From Methylophilus rhizosphaerae (GTDB lineage Bacteria > Pseudomonadota > Gammaproteobacteria > Burkholderiales > Methylophilaceae): DNA of 64,000 nucleotides. Both the position numbers and the translations under genes were made by a program. Positions 55,417 through 64,000 of this stretch are shown one piece after another; position 1 is the stretch's first letter; every line of letters starts with the position of its first letter. Where the stretch lies: positions 1-64,000 of the forward strand of contig NZ_FNFX01000005.1 of the NCBI RefSeq assembly GCF_900100975.1. Reading direction: 5' to 3'. The notes beneath the pieces are model-generated. The model was not told the origin of the DNA, did no database searches, and saw nothing but the letters and a program-made list of their open reading frames with translations.

Positions 55417-55755
55417 ATGCTAGATTGGAACAAATACCGTGATGAACTGCTGGGTTGTGTTGGAGACCTGGCCAAACTCACACCGGATACGGTCGGTGGC
55501 TATATGATGGCCAGCGCTGCCGGCTCGAAAACAAACCAGCTGGATGCGAAAACACGCCAATTGATTTCTTTGGCCGTCGCAGTCACCACGCGCTGTGATG
55601 GCTGCATTACCGTGCACGCAAAAGCGGCCATCAAAGAAGGTGCCACGGAAGCAGAAATTGCAGAGGCGCTCGGCGTTGCCGTCGCCATGAATGCCGGTGC
55701 AGCCCTGGTCTATTCCGCCCGGGCACTGGATGCGGTGCAGCAGGTGAAACTTTAA
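55417..55755 (+). CDS. AhpD-like carboxymuconolactone decarboxylase family protein
   Basis: 112 residues with the motif RCDGCITVHAKAA (Cys pair and His). Small cytoplasmic AhpD-like protein of unknown substrate. AGAGGAGAAAG precedes the ATG at 55417; the frame extends upstream without support. Divergent from the formate dehydrogenase homologue; 55131-55416 holds no other gene. Third AhpD-like gene of the window. Confidence 0.88.
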   Translation: MLDWNKYRDELLGCVGDLAKLTPDTVGGYMMASAAGSKTNQLDAKTRQLISLAVAVTTRCDGCITVHAKAAIKEGATEAEIAEALGVAVAMNAGAALVYSARALDAVQQVKL

Positions 55756-55764
55756 ATTCACCGT

Positions 55765-55794
55765 GGCCTCAATCAGCCATTGAAGATTGAGGCC
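55765..55794. terminator. Stem-loop between convergent genes
   Basis: GGCCTCAATC and GATTGAGGCC form a perfect 10-bp stem with a 10-base loop between the AhpD-like and luciferase-like genes. No strong T tract, so a weak or Rho-assisted terminator. Confidence 0.55.
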
Positions 55795-55811
55795 TGCCAC
55801 TTCAGGCAAAA

Positions 55812-56810
55812 TCAGGATGCCATGCCAAAAACCCTGGCAGTTATTTCGTATGATTTTAGGCGTGCTTCATGATTGAAAATATTAGAGGTGATCATCAACT
55901 CATCTGCCCTCGTTTTGTCGATAAAAGCCAATATTTCACTCAATACCTTTTGCTCACTGCCAATCGCAGAACAGGATAACACCTGGTTAATAATTGCCCG
56001 TTCCGCACCGCCTAACTGGTCCCATAAATTGTAGACCGGGGGAGGCAATCTAGAAGGTCTTCCACTTCTTAAATTAATAAATGCCTGCTGCGCAGAAGAG
56101 GCTAAATACATGGCCTCTTCATCCGATGCTGCTGCAAACACATTGAATCCAAGCATGACATAGGGTTTATCCAAATGCCTGGAAGGTTTAAATGTGGCCC
56201 GGTACATCTCTAATGCCTGCATCATATAGGCAGGTGCAAAATGCGAGGCAAATGCAAAAGGCAAGCCTAAAGCCGCTGCCAGCTGCGCACCGAATAAACT
56301 CGACCCCAATATCCATACCGGCACGTCCAGCCCGGCACCAGGATTAGCCTTGACAGGCCCTTTAGGTTCAGCGGAGAAATAATCCAGCAACTCCAGCACA
56401 TCCTGAGGAAATGCATCGGCATCAGAATCAAGATTGCGACGCAGGGCTCTCGCAGTCACTTGATCAGAACCGGGCGCGCGGCCAAGGCCCAGATCAATCC
56501 GTTTGGGATACAAGGACTCCAGAGTGCCGAACTGCTCAGCAATGACCAAAGGCGAATGATTGGGTAACATGATGCCGCCGGCACCGACGCGAATGGTGCT
56601 GGTGCCGGCAGCGACATGACTGATCAGGATAGAGGTTGCCGCGCTGGCAATACCCGGCATGCCATGGTGCTCCGCCAACCAGTATCGATGATAGCCCCAC
56701 TTTTCTGTATGCTGGGCGAGGTCTAGTGTATTTTTAAAGGATTGGGCCGCGTCACTTCCTTCAACAATCGGGGAAAGATCCAGTACAGAGAGTCGAGGTG
56801 TAATTTCCAT
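55812..56810 (-). CDS. Luciferase-like flavin-dependent monooxygenase
   Basis: 332 residues of the LLM class (TIM barrel with FMN or FMNH2). [40 protein letters not shown] and [14 protein letters not shown] are conserved signatures of the MsnO8-like group. Cytoplasmic; substrate unknown. It converges on the AhpD-like gene and is divergent from groES. Confidence 0.9.
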   Translation of the reverse strand: MEITPRLSVLDLSPIVEGSDAAQSFKNTLDLAQHTEKWGYHRYWLAEHHGMPGIASAATSILISHVAAGTSTIRVGAGGIMLPNHSPLVIAEQFGTLESLYPKRIDLGLGRAPGSDQVTARALRRNLDSDADAFPQDVLELLDYFSAEPKGPVKANPGAGLDVPVWILGSSLFGAQLAAALGLPFAFASHFAPAYMMQALEMYRATFKPSRHLDKPYVMLGFNVFAAASDEEAMYLASSAQQAFINLRSGRPSRLPPPVYNLWDQLGGAERAIINQVLSCSAIGSEQKVLSEILAFIDKTRADELMITSNIFNHEARLKSYEITARVFGMAS

Positions 56811-56904
56811 CCCCCCATTATGCTATTACCCTGACCGTAACGCCAAACTGGACGACAACATTTTTTTGCATTTCCCTCTTGAAAATAAGGATTAGTGTCC
56901 CAAG

Positions 56905-56931
56905 TTAGCAATCAAGGTGCACGAGTGCTAA
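56905..56931 (+). promoter_or_regulatory. CIRCE operator before groESL
   Basis: TTAGCAATC, nine bases, GAGTGCTAA. This matches the CIRCE consensus TTAGCACTC-N9-GAGTGCTAA with a single change in the left arm. The repressor HrcA is expected to bind here and release on heat shock. It is 61 bases before groES. Confidence 0.92.
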
Positions 56932-56991
56932 AATGTGCGCCGTTATTATTTTATTTTTTCCCATCAATTTCAGGAATACAAGGAGACTTTC

Positions 56992-57279
56992 ATGAGTATT
57001 CGTCCATTGCACGATCGAGTTATCGTTAAACGCGCCGCTGAAGAGCGCACTACCGCTTCTGGCATTGTCATTCCAGACAGCGCTACCGAAAAACCTGATC
57101 AAGGCATTGTGCAAGCCGTAGGCAACGGTAAAAAAGACGACAACGGCAAGGCCATCCCTTTAGATGTAAAAGTTGGCGACAAAGTGTTGTTCGGCAAATA
57201 TGCGGGCCAGGCTGTAAAAGTGAACGGCGAAGAGTTGCTGGTCATGCGTGAAGAAGACATCATGGCGATTGTTGAGTAA
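56992..57279 (+). CDS. groS: Co-chaperonin GroES
   Basis: 95 residues, normal length. [37 protein letters not shown] and [12 protein letters not shown] are family hallmarks. It caps the GroEL ring. AAGGAGAC precedes the ATG at 56992. It forms an operon with groEL 48 bases downstream, under CIRCE control. Confidence 0.98.
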   Translation: MSIRPLHDRVIVKRAAEERTTASGIVIPDSATEKPDQGIVQAVGNGKKDDNGKAIPLDVKVGDKVLFGKYAGQAVKVNGEELLVMREEDIMAIVE

Positions 57280-57327
57280 TCGGCCCTCCACATAATCCCC
57301 AAAAATTTGAAATTTAGGAGAATTTAA

Positions 57328-58965
<1,638 letters not shown>

Positions 58966-59023
58966 CCTTGGGTTTGATTACATCTTAAGGCTTGCTGAAA
59001 TGCCTTAATATGCACTCACAAAA

Positions 59024-59049
59024 ACAAAACCCGCTCTGGCGGGTTTTGT
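59024..59049 (+). terminator. Intrinsic terminator after groEL
   Basis: ACAAAACCCGC and GCGGGTTTTGT form an 11-bp stem with a 4-base loop, followed by TTTTA, about 60 bases after groEL. Confidence 0.9.
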
Positions 59050-59141
59050 TTTATCAATCACTCTCCATCATAATGACGGAAACATTGCAGTACTCCTCCC
59101 GCTGAAAAGCGATGCATATTTAAATCACGAAAGAAAACACA

Positions 59142-59768
59142 ATGGCAACTCAATTAGATTCCCTGACCCAGCGCTTAAGCTATATCGTGGGCGAAAACAT
59201 GGCAAACCAGCTTAAAAATGACGGCCTGGCGCTGGATGCAGACGCAGTCGCACTGGCAGTCAGCGATGTAATGACGGGTAATCCCTCCCGTTTATCCGAT
59301 GCTGAAAAAAGAAGCACAGTAGAGCAAGTACAACAGGAAAGCCAGGAGAGACAACATGCGGCGCATGCTGAGCAATCGGCCAAAAACCAGGCGGCAGGGG
59401 CGGCTTATCTGGCAGACAATGCAAAAAAAGACGGGGTTACCACCACCGCCAGCGGTTTGCAATACAAGCAACTGGTCGCTGGCAATGGCGCCAAACCTAC
59501 CACTAAAGACCGCGTCAAAGTGCACTATCACGGCACACTGATTGACGGCACGGTATTCGACAGCTCTTATGACCGCGGTGAGCCTATCGTTTTCCCGGTA
59601 ACCGGCGTGATTGCTGGCTGGGTGGAAGGTTTGCAGTTGATGAACGTAGGCAGCAAGTTTGAACTGACCATTCCATCTAACCTGGCGTATGGTGCCAATG
59701 GCAGCGGTCCTGTCATCGGCCCGGATGCCACACTGGTATTTGCAGTTGAATTACTGGATATCGAGTAA
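59142..59768 (+). CDS. FKBP-type peptidyl-prolyl isomerase (FklB-like)
   Basis: 208 residues: a helical N-terminal dimerisation part (about 1-95) and an FKBP domain (about 105-208; VKVHYHGTLIDGTVFDSSYD, VIAGWVEGLQLMNVGSKFEL, LAYGANGSGPVIGPDATLVF). No signal peptide is seen, so cytoplasmic. It sits just after groESL, consistent with protein folding. Start lacks a strong ribosome site (GAAAGAAAAC). Confidence 0.92.
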   Translation: MATQLDSLTQRLSYIVGENMANQLKNDGLALDADAVALAVSDVMTGNPSRLSDAEKRSTVEQVQQESQERQHAAHAEQSAKNQAAGAAYLADNAKKDGVTTTASGLQYKQLVAGNGAKPTTKDRVKVHYHGTLIDGTVFDSSYDRGEPIVFPVTGVIAGWVEGLQLMNVGSKFELTIPSNLAYGANGSGPVIGPDATLVFAVELLDIE

Positions 59769-59849
59769 GAATATCCTCTGCTCGCGCGAGCATAGCCTCG
59801 CGTGAGTGCCTGGTAAATAATGGCACACCATGCTATCAATGATTGAGGG

Positions 59850-60167
59850 CTAATCTTCACCCAATACACCAAACTCTACTGGCACTTTTATATAGGCAAT
59901 ATTTATATGCTCCGCTTTTAATAGGCTGAAGAGTCGCTCGGTCTCCACCTCACTGGCTGTCATCACAATTTCTTGCGGCTGGTCGCCAAGTTCAAAGAAA
60001 TGGGCCGCATGAATTTTCTTGTCCCGCCCAAAGCCTTCACTGGCAGCCAAAATTGTGACGCCACCAATGTTTAAATCCCTGGCTGCGCGCATTAACCATT
60101 CACTTAACATCTGGCTACCGTGTTTTTTGTCCAGCCGAGTGAAAAATGTGATTTCAAAGCCTTTCAT
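59850..60167 (-). CDS. DUF190-family protein
   Basis: 105 residues, cytoplasmic, with the ferredoxin-like fold of DUF190 (FEITFFTRLDKKHGSQMLSE; GGVTILAASEGFGRDKKIHA). DUF190 genes are typically linked to fluC and may help fluoride export. TAAGGAG precedes the ATG. It follows fluC by nine bases in one operon. Confidence 0.9.
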   Translation of the reverse strand: MKGFEITFFTRLDKKHGSQMLSEWLMRAARDLNIGGVTILAASEGFGRDKKIHAAHFFELGDQPQEIVMTASEVETERLFSLLKAEHINIAYIKVPVEFGVLGED

Positions 60168-60176
60168 AAATGCTCC

Positions 60177-60557
60177 TTAGCTTCGTGATAATTGCAGGGA
60201 AACGAATCCGGCAAATGTAAATAACAGGGATCCCAGCATATGAACTAACGCCGTCCTAAACGCCCAGAGGATCTGGTTATTTTGTAGCTGGCTGAATACT
60301 TCGGCGGAAAAAGTGGAGAAGGTCGTCAATCCTCCACAAAATCCAGTGATAATCAACAGTCGCATTTCCGGAGATAATTGCGGCATTCGGGAAAAGTAGG
60401 CCAGGGCAAAACCAATCACGTAAGCACCGATTAAATTTGCAGACAATGTCCCCAGCGGCAATGCAGGAAAAATACTGTTTAATTTAAGCCCAAGTTGCCA
60501 CCGAAGTAATGATCCCAAAGAAGCGCCAATACTGACTGCAATGACAGATTTCCACAT
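60177..60557 (-). CDS. crcB: Fluoride ion exporter FluC (CrcB)
   Basis: 126 residues with four membrane spans. [13 protein letters not shown] at the start, [15 protein letters not shown] (polar track Asn) and [15 protein letters not shown] (Phe box/Thr) are diagnostic. Forms a dimeric fluoride channel in the inner membrane. The ATG at 60557 is chosen; earlier in-frame codons run into the xoxF terminator. I looked for a fluoride riboswitch upstream and did not see its conserved elements. Confidence 0.94.
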   Translation of the reverse strand: MWKSVIAVSIGASLGSLLRWQLGLKLNSIFPALPLGTLSANLIGAYVIGFALAYFSRMPQLSPEMRLLIITGFCGGLTTFSTFSAEVFSQLQNNQILWAFRTALVHMLGSLLFTFAGFVSLQLSRS

Positions 60558-60602
60558 AGTTTTACCAATTGATGAATCGAAATCATAGAACCCAAAGATA
60601 GT

Positions 60603-60634
60603 GAAAAAAAACCTCTCACCAGGAAGTGAGAGGT
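60603..60634 (-). terminator. Intrinsic terminator downstream of xoxF
   Basis: ACCTCTCAC and GTGAGAGGT form a 9-bp stem with a 6-base loop, followed on the minus strand by a run of eight T. A second imperfect stem (CTTAAGTGTTA with TAACACCTTAAG, 60677-60708) lies directly after the xoxF stop. Confidence 0.88.
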
Positions 60635-60708
60635 CCCCTAGCAACAAATACCTTTGGAAATATTTGTGTAGTAAATCTTAAGTGTTAGCTATTTTTTAAC
60701 ACCTTAAG

Positions 60709-62592
60709 TTATAAAGTGAACACATTCAGTGCGCCGCCGCCAGGAGCAGCGTTGTACTTGGTCAGTTCCTTGTAACCACCAGCAGCACCCAGTGCATCTG
60801 TGTCAGTAGTCAAACCCAGGTTCATCGCAACACCAGCCCAACCGCCGATACCGGACAGTACGCCAACGTATTGCTTACCTTTGTGGCCATATGTGAATGC
60901 GTTACCGATCACACCGGAACCAACCTGGAATTTCCACAGTTCTTTACCGTTTTGTGCATCAACAGCCTTGAACCAGCGGTCCAGAGTACCGTAGAACACC
61001 AGGTCAGAAGCTGTAGTCAGAGCACCGCCCCAGGCAGAGAACTTCTCTTTGTTGTACCAGACTTTTTTGTTGGTCATTGGGTCGTAAGCACCGAAGCCAC
61101 CCATCACGCCGTCAGGACCAGGGAACATGGTCAATGTTGCACCCACCCATGGTTGACCAGCAACGTATTTGGACTCAACTGGCTCGTATGTCATACATAC
61201 GTGGTTCAATGGCACATACATCAAGCCTGTTTTTGGAGAGTAGGCTGCTGGCTGTTGATCCTTGACGCCTAAAGCAGACGGGCAGACACCCTTGGCATTG
61301 TAGTCCTGGTGAGTGGAGCCGGAGGCTGTTTTATCGGGCACCCCTGTTTTCAGGTCTACACTGTTAGCCCAGTTAACAAATGGATGTGCTTTTTGGGCAG
61401 CAATCAAGGTGCCAGTATGCGCATCCCAGGTGTACATAAAGCCATTGCGATCCGTATGGAACGCATAGGTTTTATTTCCCTTGTCGAACAGCATGACCTC
61501 GTTAATACCGTCGTAGTCCCACTCATCATGTGGTGTCATTTGCATGCCCCATTTGGCCATGCCTGTATCCAGATCACGTGCAAATACTGTCATGGACCAT
61601 TTGTTGTCGCCTGGACGTACGTCCGGGTTCCACACAGATGGGTTACCTGTACCGTAGTAAACCAGGTTGGTACGGGCATCATATGGCCACCAGCCCCATA
61701 CGGAACCACCACCATGTTGCCAGCCGTCTTTAACAGCCTGTGGTTTCAACCAAGTACGTGTACCCAGTTCTTTTTCGCCAGTTTTCAGCTGGTCGTTAGG
61801 GATTTTCTTGAAAGAACCACCCTCTTTGTTACCGCCGTTTACGTCCTGGTAAACAGACAGTGCATTGTATTGAGGATTGTCTTTGTTGAAGTCAGCACCA
61901 ATCAGTACTTCAGCGTCAGGGCCTGTTGACCATGCTTTCCATGCCAAAGAACCGTCATCGATGTTGTATGCAGCGATAAAGCAACGTACGCCGAATTCAG
62001 CCCCTGAACAACCGGTCAACACCTTATCCTTACGCACTTGTGGCGCATTGGTGTTAGTTGCACCAACTTTTGGATCAGTGTTTTTAACATCCCAGACTTT
62101 AGTTCCTGTTTTTGCATCCAGAGCCACCAGCACACCATCGTTCTGTTGCAGGAAGATCTTGCCATTGCCGTACCCGAGCCCGCGTGAGACGTTGTCACAG
62201 CACAAAACAGCCTGTACCGAAGGGTCTTGTTTAGGGAAATAGGACCATACGATTTTCTGGTTGTCGTTCAAGTCCAGCGCGTATACGTTGTTTGGGAATG
62301 CGGTATGTACATACATCATATTACCGATGACCAGTGGAGAACCTTCGTGACCACGGTTTACACCAGTTGCGAATGTCCAGGCAGCTTTCAGGTTTTTAAC
62401 GTTGCCCTTATTCACTTGTGCCAGGGCGCTGTAACCCTGGTTTAAATATCCACCGCGCGGGTCTGCCCAGTTATTTGCATCTTTCATCGCAGCTTCATGA
62501 TCAGCTGCAGTCCCAGCAAAAGCAGCCATGGGCAAAGTGGCGGATAGCGTCATCGCTAGCCCAAGTGATAACTTAATTTTGTTAATTTGCAT
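60709..62592 (-). CDS. xoxF: Lanthanide-type methanol dehydrogenase XoxF
   Basis: 627 residues with a signal peptide (about 1-26, AAFAG) and an eight-bladed PQQ beta-propeller. VLCCDNVSRGLGYG holds the vicinal disulfide over PQQ. The segment HDEWDYDGINE carries the catalytic Asp and, two residues later, the extra Asp that binds a lanthanide and marks XoxF; MxaF has Ala there. GDNKWSMTVFARDLDTG is also typical. Oxidises methanol in the periplasm. GTGGAGATC precedes the ATG at 62592. No xoxJ or xoxG is adjacent; a cytochrome cL-like gene is at 7.1 kb and pqqA at 17.5 kb. Confidence 0.97.
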   Translation of the reverse strand: MQINKIKLSLGLAMTLSATLPMAAFAGTAADHEAAMKDANNWADPRGGYLNQGYSALAQVNKGNVKNLKAAWTFATGVNRGHEGSPLVIGNMMYVHTAFPNNVYALDLNDNQKIVWSYFPKQDPSVQAVLCCDNVSRGLGYGNGKIFLQQNDGVLVALDAKTGTKVWDVKNTDPKVGATNTNAPQVRKDKVLTGCSGAEFGVRCFIAAYNIDDGSLAWKAWSTGPDAEVLIGADFNKDNPQYNALSVYQDVNGGNKEGGSFKKIPNDQLKTGEKELGTRTWLKPQAVKDGWQHGGGSVWGWWPYDARTNLVYYGTGNPSVWNPDVRPGDNKWSMTVFARDLDTGMAKWGMQMTPHDEWDYDGINEVMLFDKGNKTYAFHTDRNGFMYTWDAHTGTLIAAQKAHPFVNWANSVDLKTGVPDKTASGSTHQDYNAKGVCPSALGVKDQQPAAYSPKTGLMYVPLNHVCMTYEPVESKYVAGQPWVGATLTMFPGPDGVMGGFGAYDPMTNKKVWYNKEKFSAWGGALTTASDLVFYGTLDRWFKAVDAQNGKELWKFQVGSGVIGNAFTYGHKGKQYVGVLSGIGGWAGVAMNLGLTTDTDALGAAGGYKELTKYNAAPGGGALNVFTL

Positions 62593-62974
62593 TTTGATCT
62601 CCACGTGTTAAATACTAAGCGCATATGCGCATCTATCGTCCCCTGAACAGTTAGAACAATTATGCAAGGCGCCTAATTGTTTCTAAAAGTGAGCAAACTG
62701 TAACCAAATGTTTCAGCCAACCAAACCTCCAGTTTCCAGTGACTATGCTGGTCCAATCCATCCAGTTTTTTCATGTGTGATGGTCCAGAGGCAATATTGA
62801 TTGACATCGTTCATCGAGGAATTTATATTTCACTCAACGGAGATGGCATTCCTCCTAAAAGTCTCTACTTTTAAACCGCTTATCATCGCTAATGATGCCT
62901 ACACTTACCCATATTTGGGCGTGTAGGTATTCGTCAAAATCCCTGGGTAAACATAACAACCACAAGGGAAAGCT
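62593..62974. other. Long intergenic region upstream of xoxF and the MocR gene
   Basis: No gene is seen here. It must hold the xoxF promoter. An inverted repeat CCTACAC (62898-62904) with GTGTAGG (62921-62927), containing a further CCCA/TGGG pair, lies 245 bases before the MocR gene and may be an operator. Confidence 0.5.
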
Positions 62975-63136
62975 ATGATGGCCGACAGTGTCAAATCCAA
63001 CCTTCTCGCTACAAAGCTAGCATCCATATCACCGGAAAATTTTCGTTACCTAATAGCCGAACAGAGCCTGTTTTACTGTTTTCGCGCCCGTCCGACGGCT
63101 TCACTATTTCAGCCCCTGGCTAATCACTTGGGTTGA
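62975..63136 (+). CDS. Possible small leader protein before MocR gene
   Basis: A 53-codon open frame with AGGGAAAG upstream and two consecutive ATG codons. It ends seven bases before the MocR start. No signal, span or family recognised; two cysteine/aromatic patches (FYCFRARP). It could be a leader peptide or chance. Confidence 0.35.
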   Translation: MMADSVKSNLLATKLASISPENFRYLIAEQSLFYCFRARPTASLFQPLANHLG

Positions 63137-63143
63137 TACACGT

Positions 63144-64000
63144 ATGCTCAGGACATGGGACTTCAAGATAAGTCTTGACGGCAATAAGCCGGATACCACT
63201 TTGCATCTGCAAATCGTCAACGCCATTATTGGGGCCATTGAATCCGGTAGGCTGAAACCACTGACAGCGATGCCAGGCACCCGGGAGCTAGCGGCCAGCC
63301 TTAAAGTCAATCGGAAAACTGTTGTACTCGCCTATGGCGAGCTAATCTCTCAAGGCTGGCTGGTGACACAAAGCCGCAAAGGTACATTTGTAGGTGAAAA
63401 TAGCCCCTCTGGCAGCAGATATGGGATACATGCCACGCCATCTAAAATCACCAAATTGGAAGTAGATAGATCCAGCGCTTTCCGAGCCAGTCGCAATCAT
63501 CCTCGATCACTAAACCTGACCGAGAATTTTGCAGATGTCAGGTTAGTCCCCTATGAGCTTCTGGCTCGCTCATACAGAAGAGCGTTAGTCACATGCACGC
63601 GGCAAAATAGCATTAATAAAACAGACCCTATGGGAAGCCCGGAACTTCGCAAAGAAATTGCAGAAATGCTGAATATGGAAAAAGGCTTTAGGGTTTCCCA
63701 CGAACATACATGCCTGGTAAGCAGCTTTCAGGCAGCCCTCTTTGTTGCTGCCAAGATCACGGCCAAACCATTGGCGTCGGTAGCCATCGAATCGTTAACG
63801 TGCCCCCATGTGCGTGATACATTCAATGCATGCAATGTATCCATATTCAACATTGGCGTAGATGAAGAGGGTATCAAAGTCGATGAATTAGAGGAAATTT
63901 GTCAATCACAGGCAATCAGTGCTGTTTTTGTCACGCCTCAGCATCAATATCCAACCACAGTCACGCTCTCTGCCCACCGGCGAAAGAAATTATTAAAACT
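63144..64000 (+). CDS. MocR-type GntR-aminotransferase regulator (partial, runs off the edge)
   Basis: The gene is open to the window end (285 residues seen; full length about 470). GntR winged helix (about 1-80; LQIVNAIIGAIESGRLKPLT, ELAASLKVNRKTVVLAYGEL) and the start of an aminotransferase-like domain with FVTPQHQYPTTVTLSAHRRK. PLP-type regulator. It is divergent from xoxF with a 550-base gap, so control of xoxF is possible but unproved. No strong ribosome site before the ATG. Confidence 0.87.
   Translation, partial: MLRTWDFKISLDGNKPDTTLHLQIVNAIIGAIESGRLKPLTAMPGTRELAASLKVNRKTVVLAYGELISQGWLVTQSRKGTFVGENSPSGSRYGIHATPSKITKLEVDRSSAFRASRNHPRSLNLTENFADVRLVPYELLARSYRRALVTCTRQNSINKTDPMGSPELRKEIAEMLNMEKGFRVSHEHTCLVSSFQAALFVAAKITAKPLASVAIESLTCPHVRDTFNACNVSIFNIGVDEEGIKVDELEEICQSQAISAVFVTPQHQYPTTVTLSAHRRKKLLK

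Noticed and set aside
60558..60708. Possible fluoride riboswitch upstream of fluC
   Set aside because: The conserved fluoride-aptamer segments were not found; the visible stem is an ordinary terminator of xoxF.
60709..62592. MxaF as an alternative identity for the methanol dehydrogenase
   Set aside because: The Asp two residues after the catalytic Asp (DEWDYDG) is the lanthanide-type signature, and no mxaJGI genes follow.

Overview
The window looks like a chromosomal segment of a methylotrophic betaproteobacterium, most likely family Methylophilaceae (Methylophilus, Methylovorus or Methylobacillus type). The basis is a complete methylamine dehydrogenase cluster in the order mauFBEDAGLMN without an amicyanin gene, a lanthanide-type XoxF methanol dehydrogenase, a free-standing pqqA, a cytochrome cL-like protein and an FdhF/YdeP-type formate dehydrogenase homologue. 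Assignments rest on reading protein motifs; no database search was possible.

1-3 kb: a complete IS256-family element (1-1330) sits at the left edge and has cut into an AT-rich unknown gene, of which only the 3' part remains. An ECF sigma factor with a small membrane protein follows. 3-6 kb: an AraC regulator divergent from an AhpD-like protein, an esterase and a BON-domain protein. 6-17.3 kb: an envelope and stress block with a Csp-type copper storage protein, secreted small proteins, a cytochrome cL-like lipoprotein, an SDR, a divergent cyclopropane-synthase-like enzyme, a sorbosone-dehydrogenase-like lipoprotein, a topoisomerase IB, a LuxR-type response regulator, a Yip1 protein, MscS, a DUF2383 protein and a DUF2171 protein. 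Several of these carry an ATTCCTACA-like motif about 70-150 nt before the start codon, always in the gene's own direction.

17.5-21 kb: pqqA (23 codons, minus strand), a GC-rich stretch with no recognisable gene, two membrane proteins, GTP cyclohydrolase I and a second ECF sigma factor. 21-31 kb: nhaA, pldA, an aldo/keto reductase, glycine-zipper and Tyr/Pro-rich envelope proteins, an SDR/LysR pair, an AraC/Fsr efflux pair, a shortened Ada-type repair protein and a small cytochrome c.

31.3-42.4 kb: the methylotrophy core. mauFBEDAGLMN runs on the minus strand. Upstream lie an outer-membrane protein of the TIGR02001 type, an AraC regulator and tatABC. MauA has a twin-arginine signal, so the adjacent tatABC is a plausible partner. 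The mau promoter region holds a perfect 11-bp inverted repeat, and an 18-bp motif that recurs in the intergenic region before the AraC gene.

42.4-56.8 kb: LysR and MocR regulators, a FecR / OmpA-like / CHASE2-HD-GYP signalling module whose last gene is frameshifted at a run of seven C, small redox proteins (AhpD-like, azoreductase, luciferase-like), and the FdhF/YdeP oxidoreductase with an overlapping small HTH gene. 56.9-64 kb: groESL under a CIRCE operator, an FKBP isomerase, a DUF190/FluC fluoride-export pair, xoxF, and a MocR regulator that runs off the right edge.
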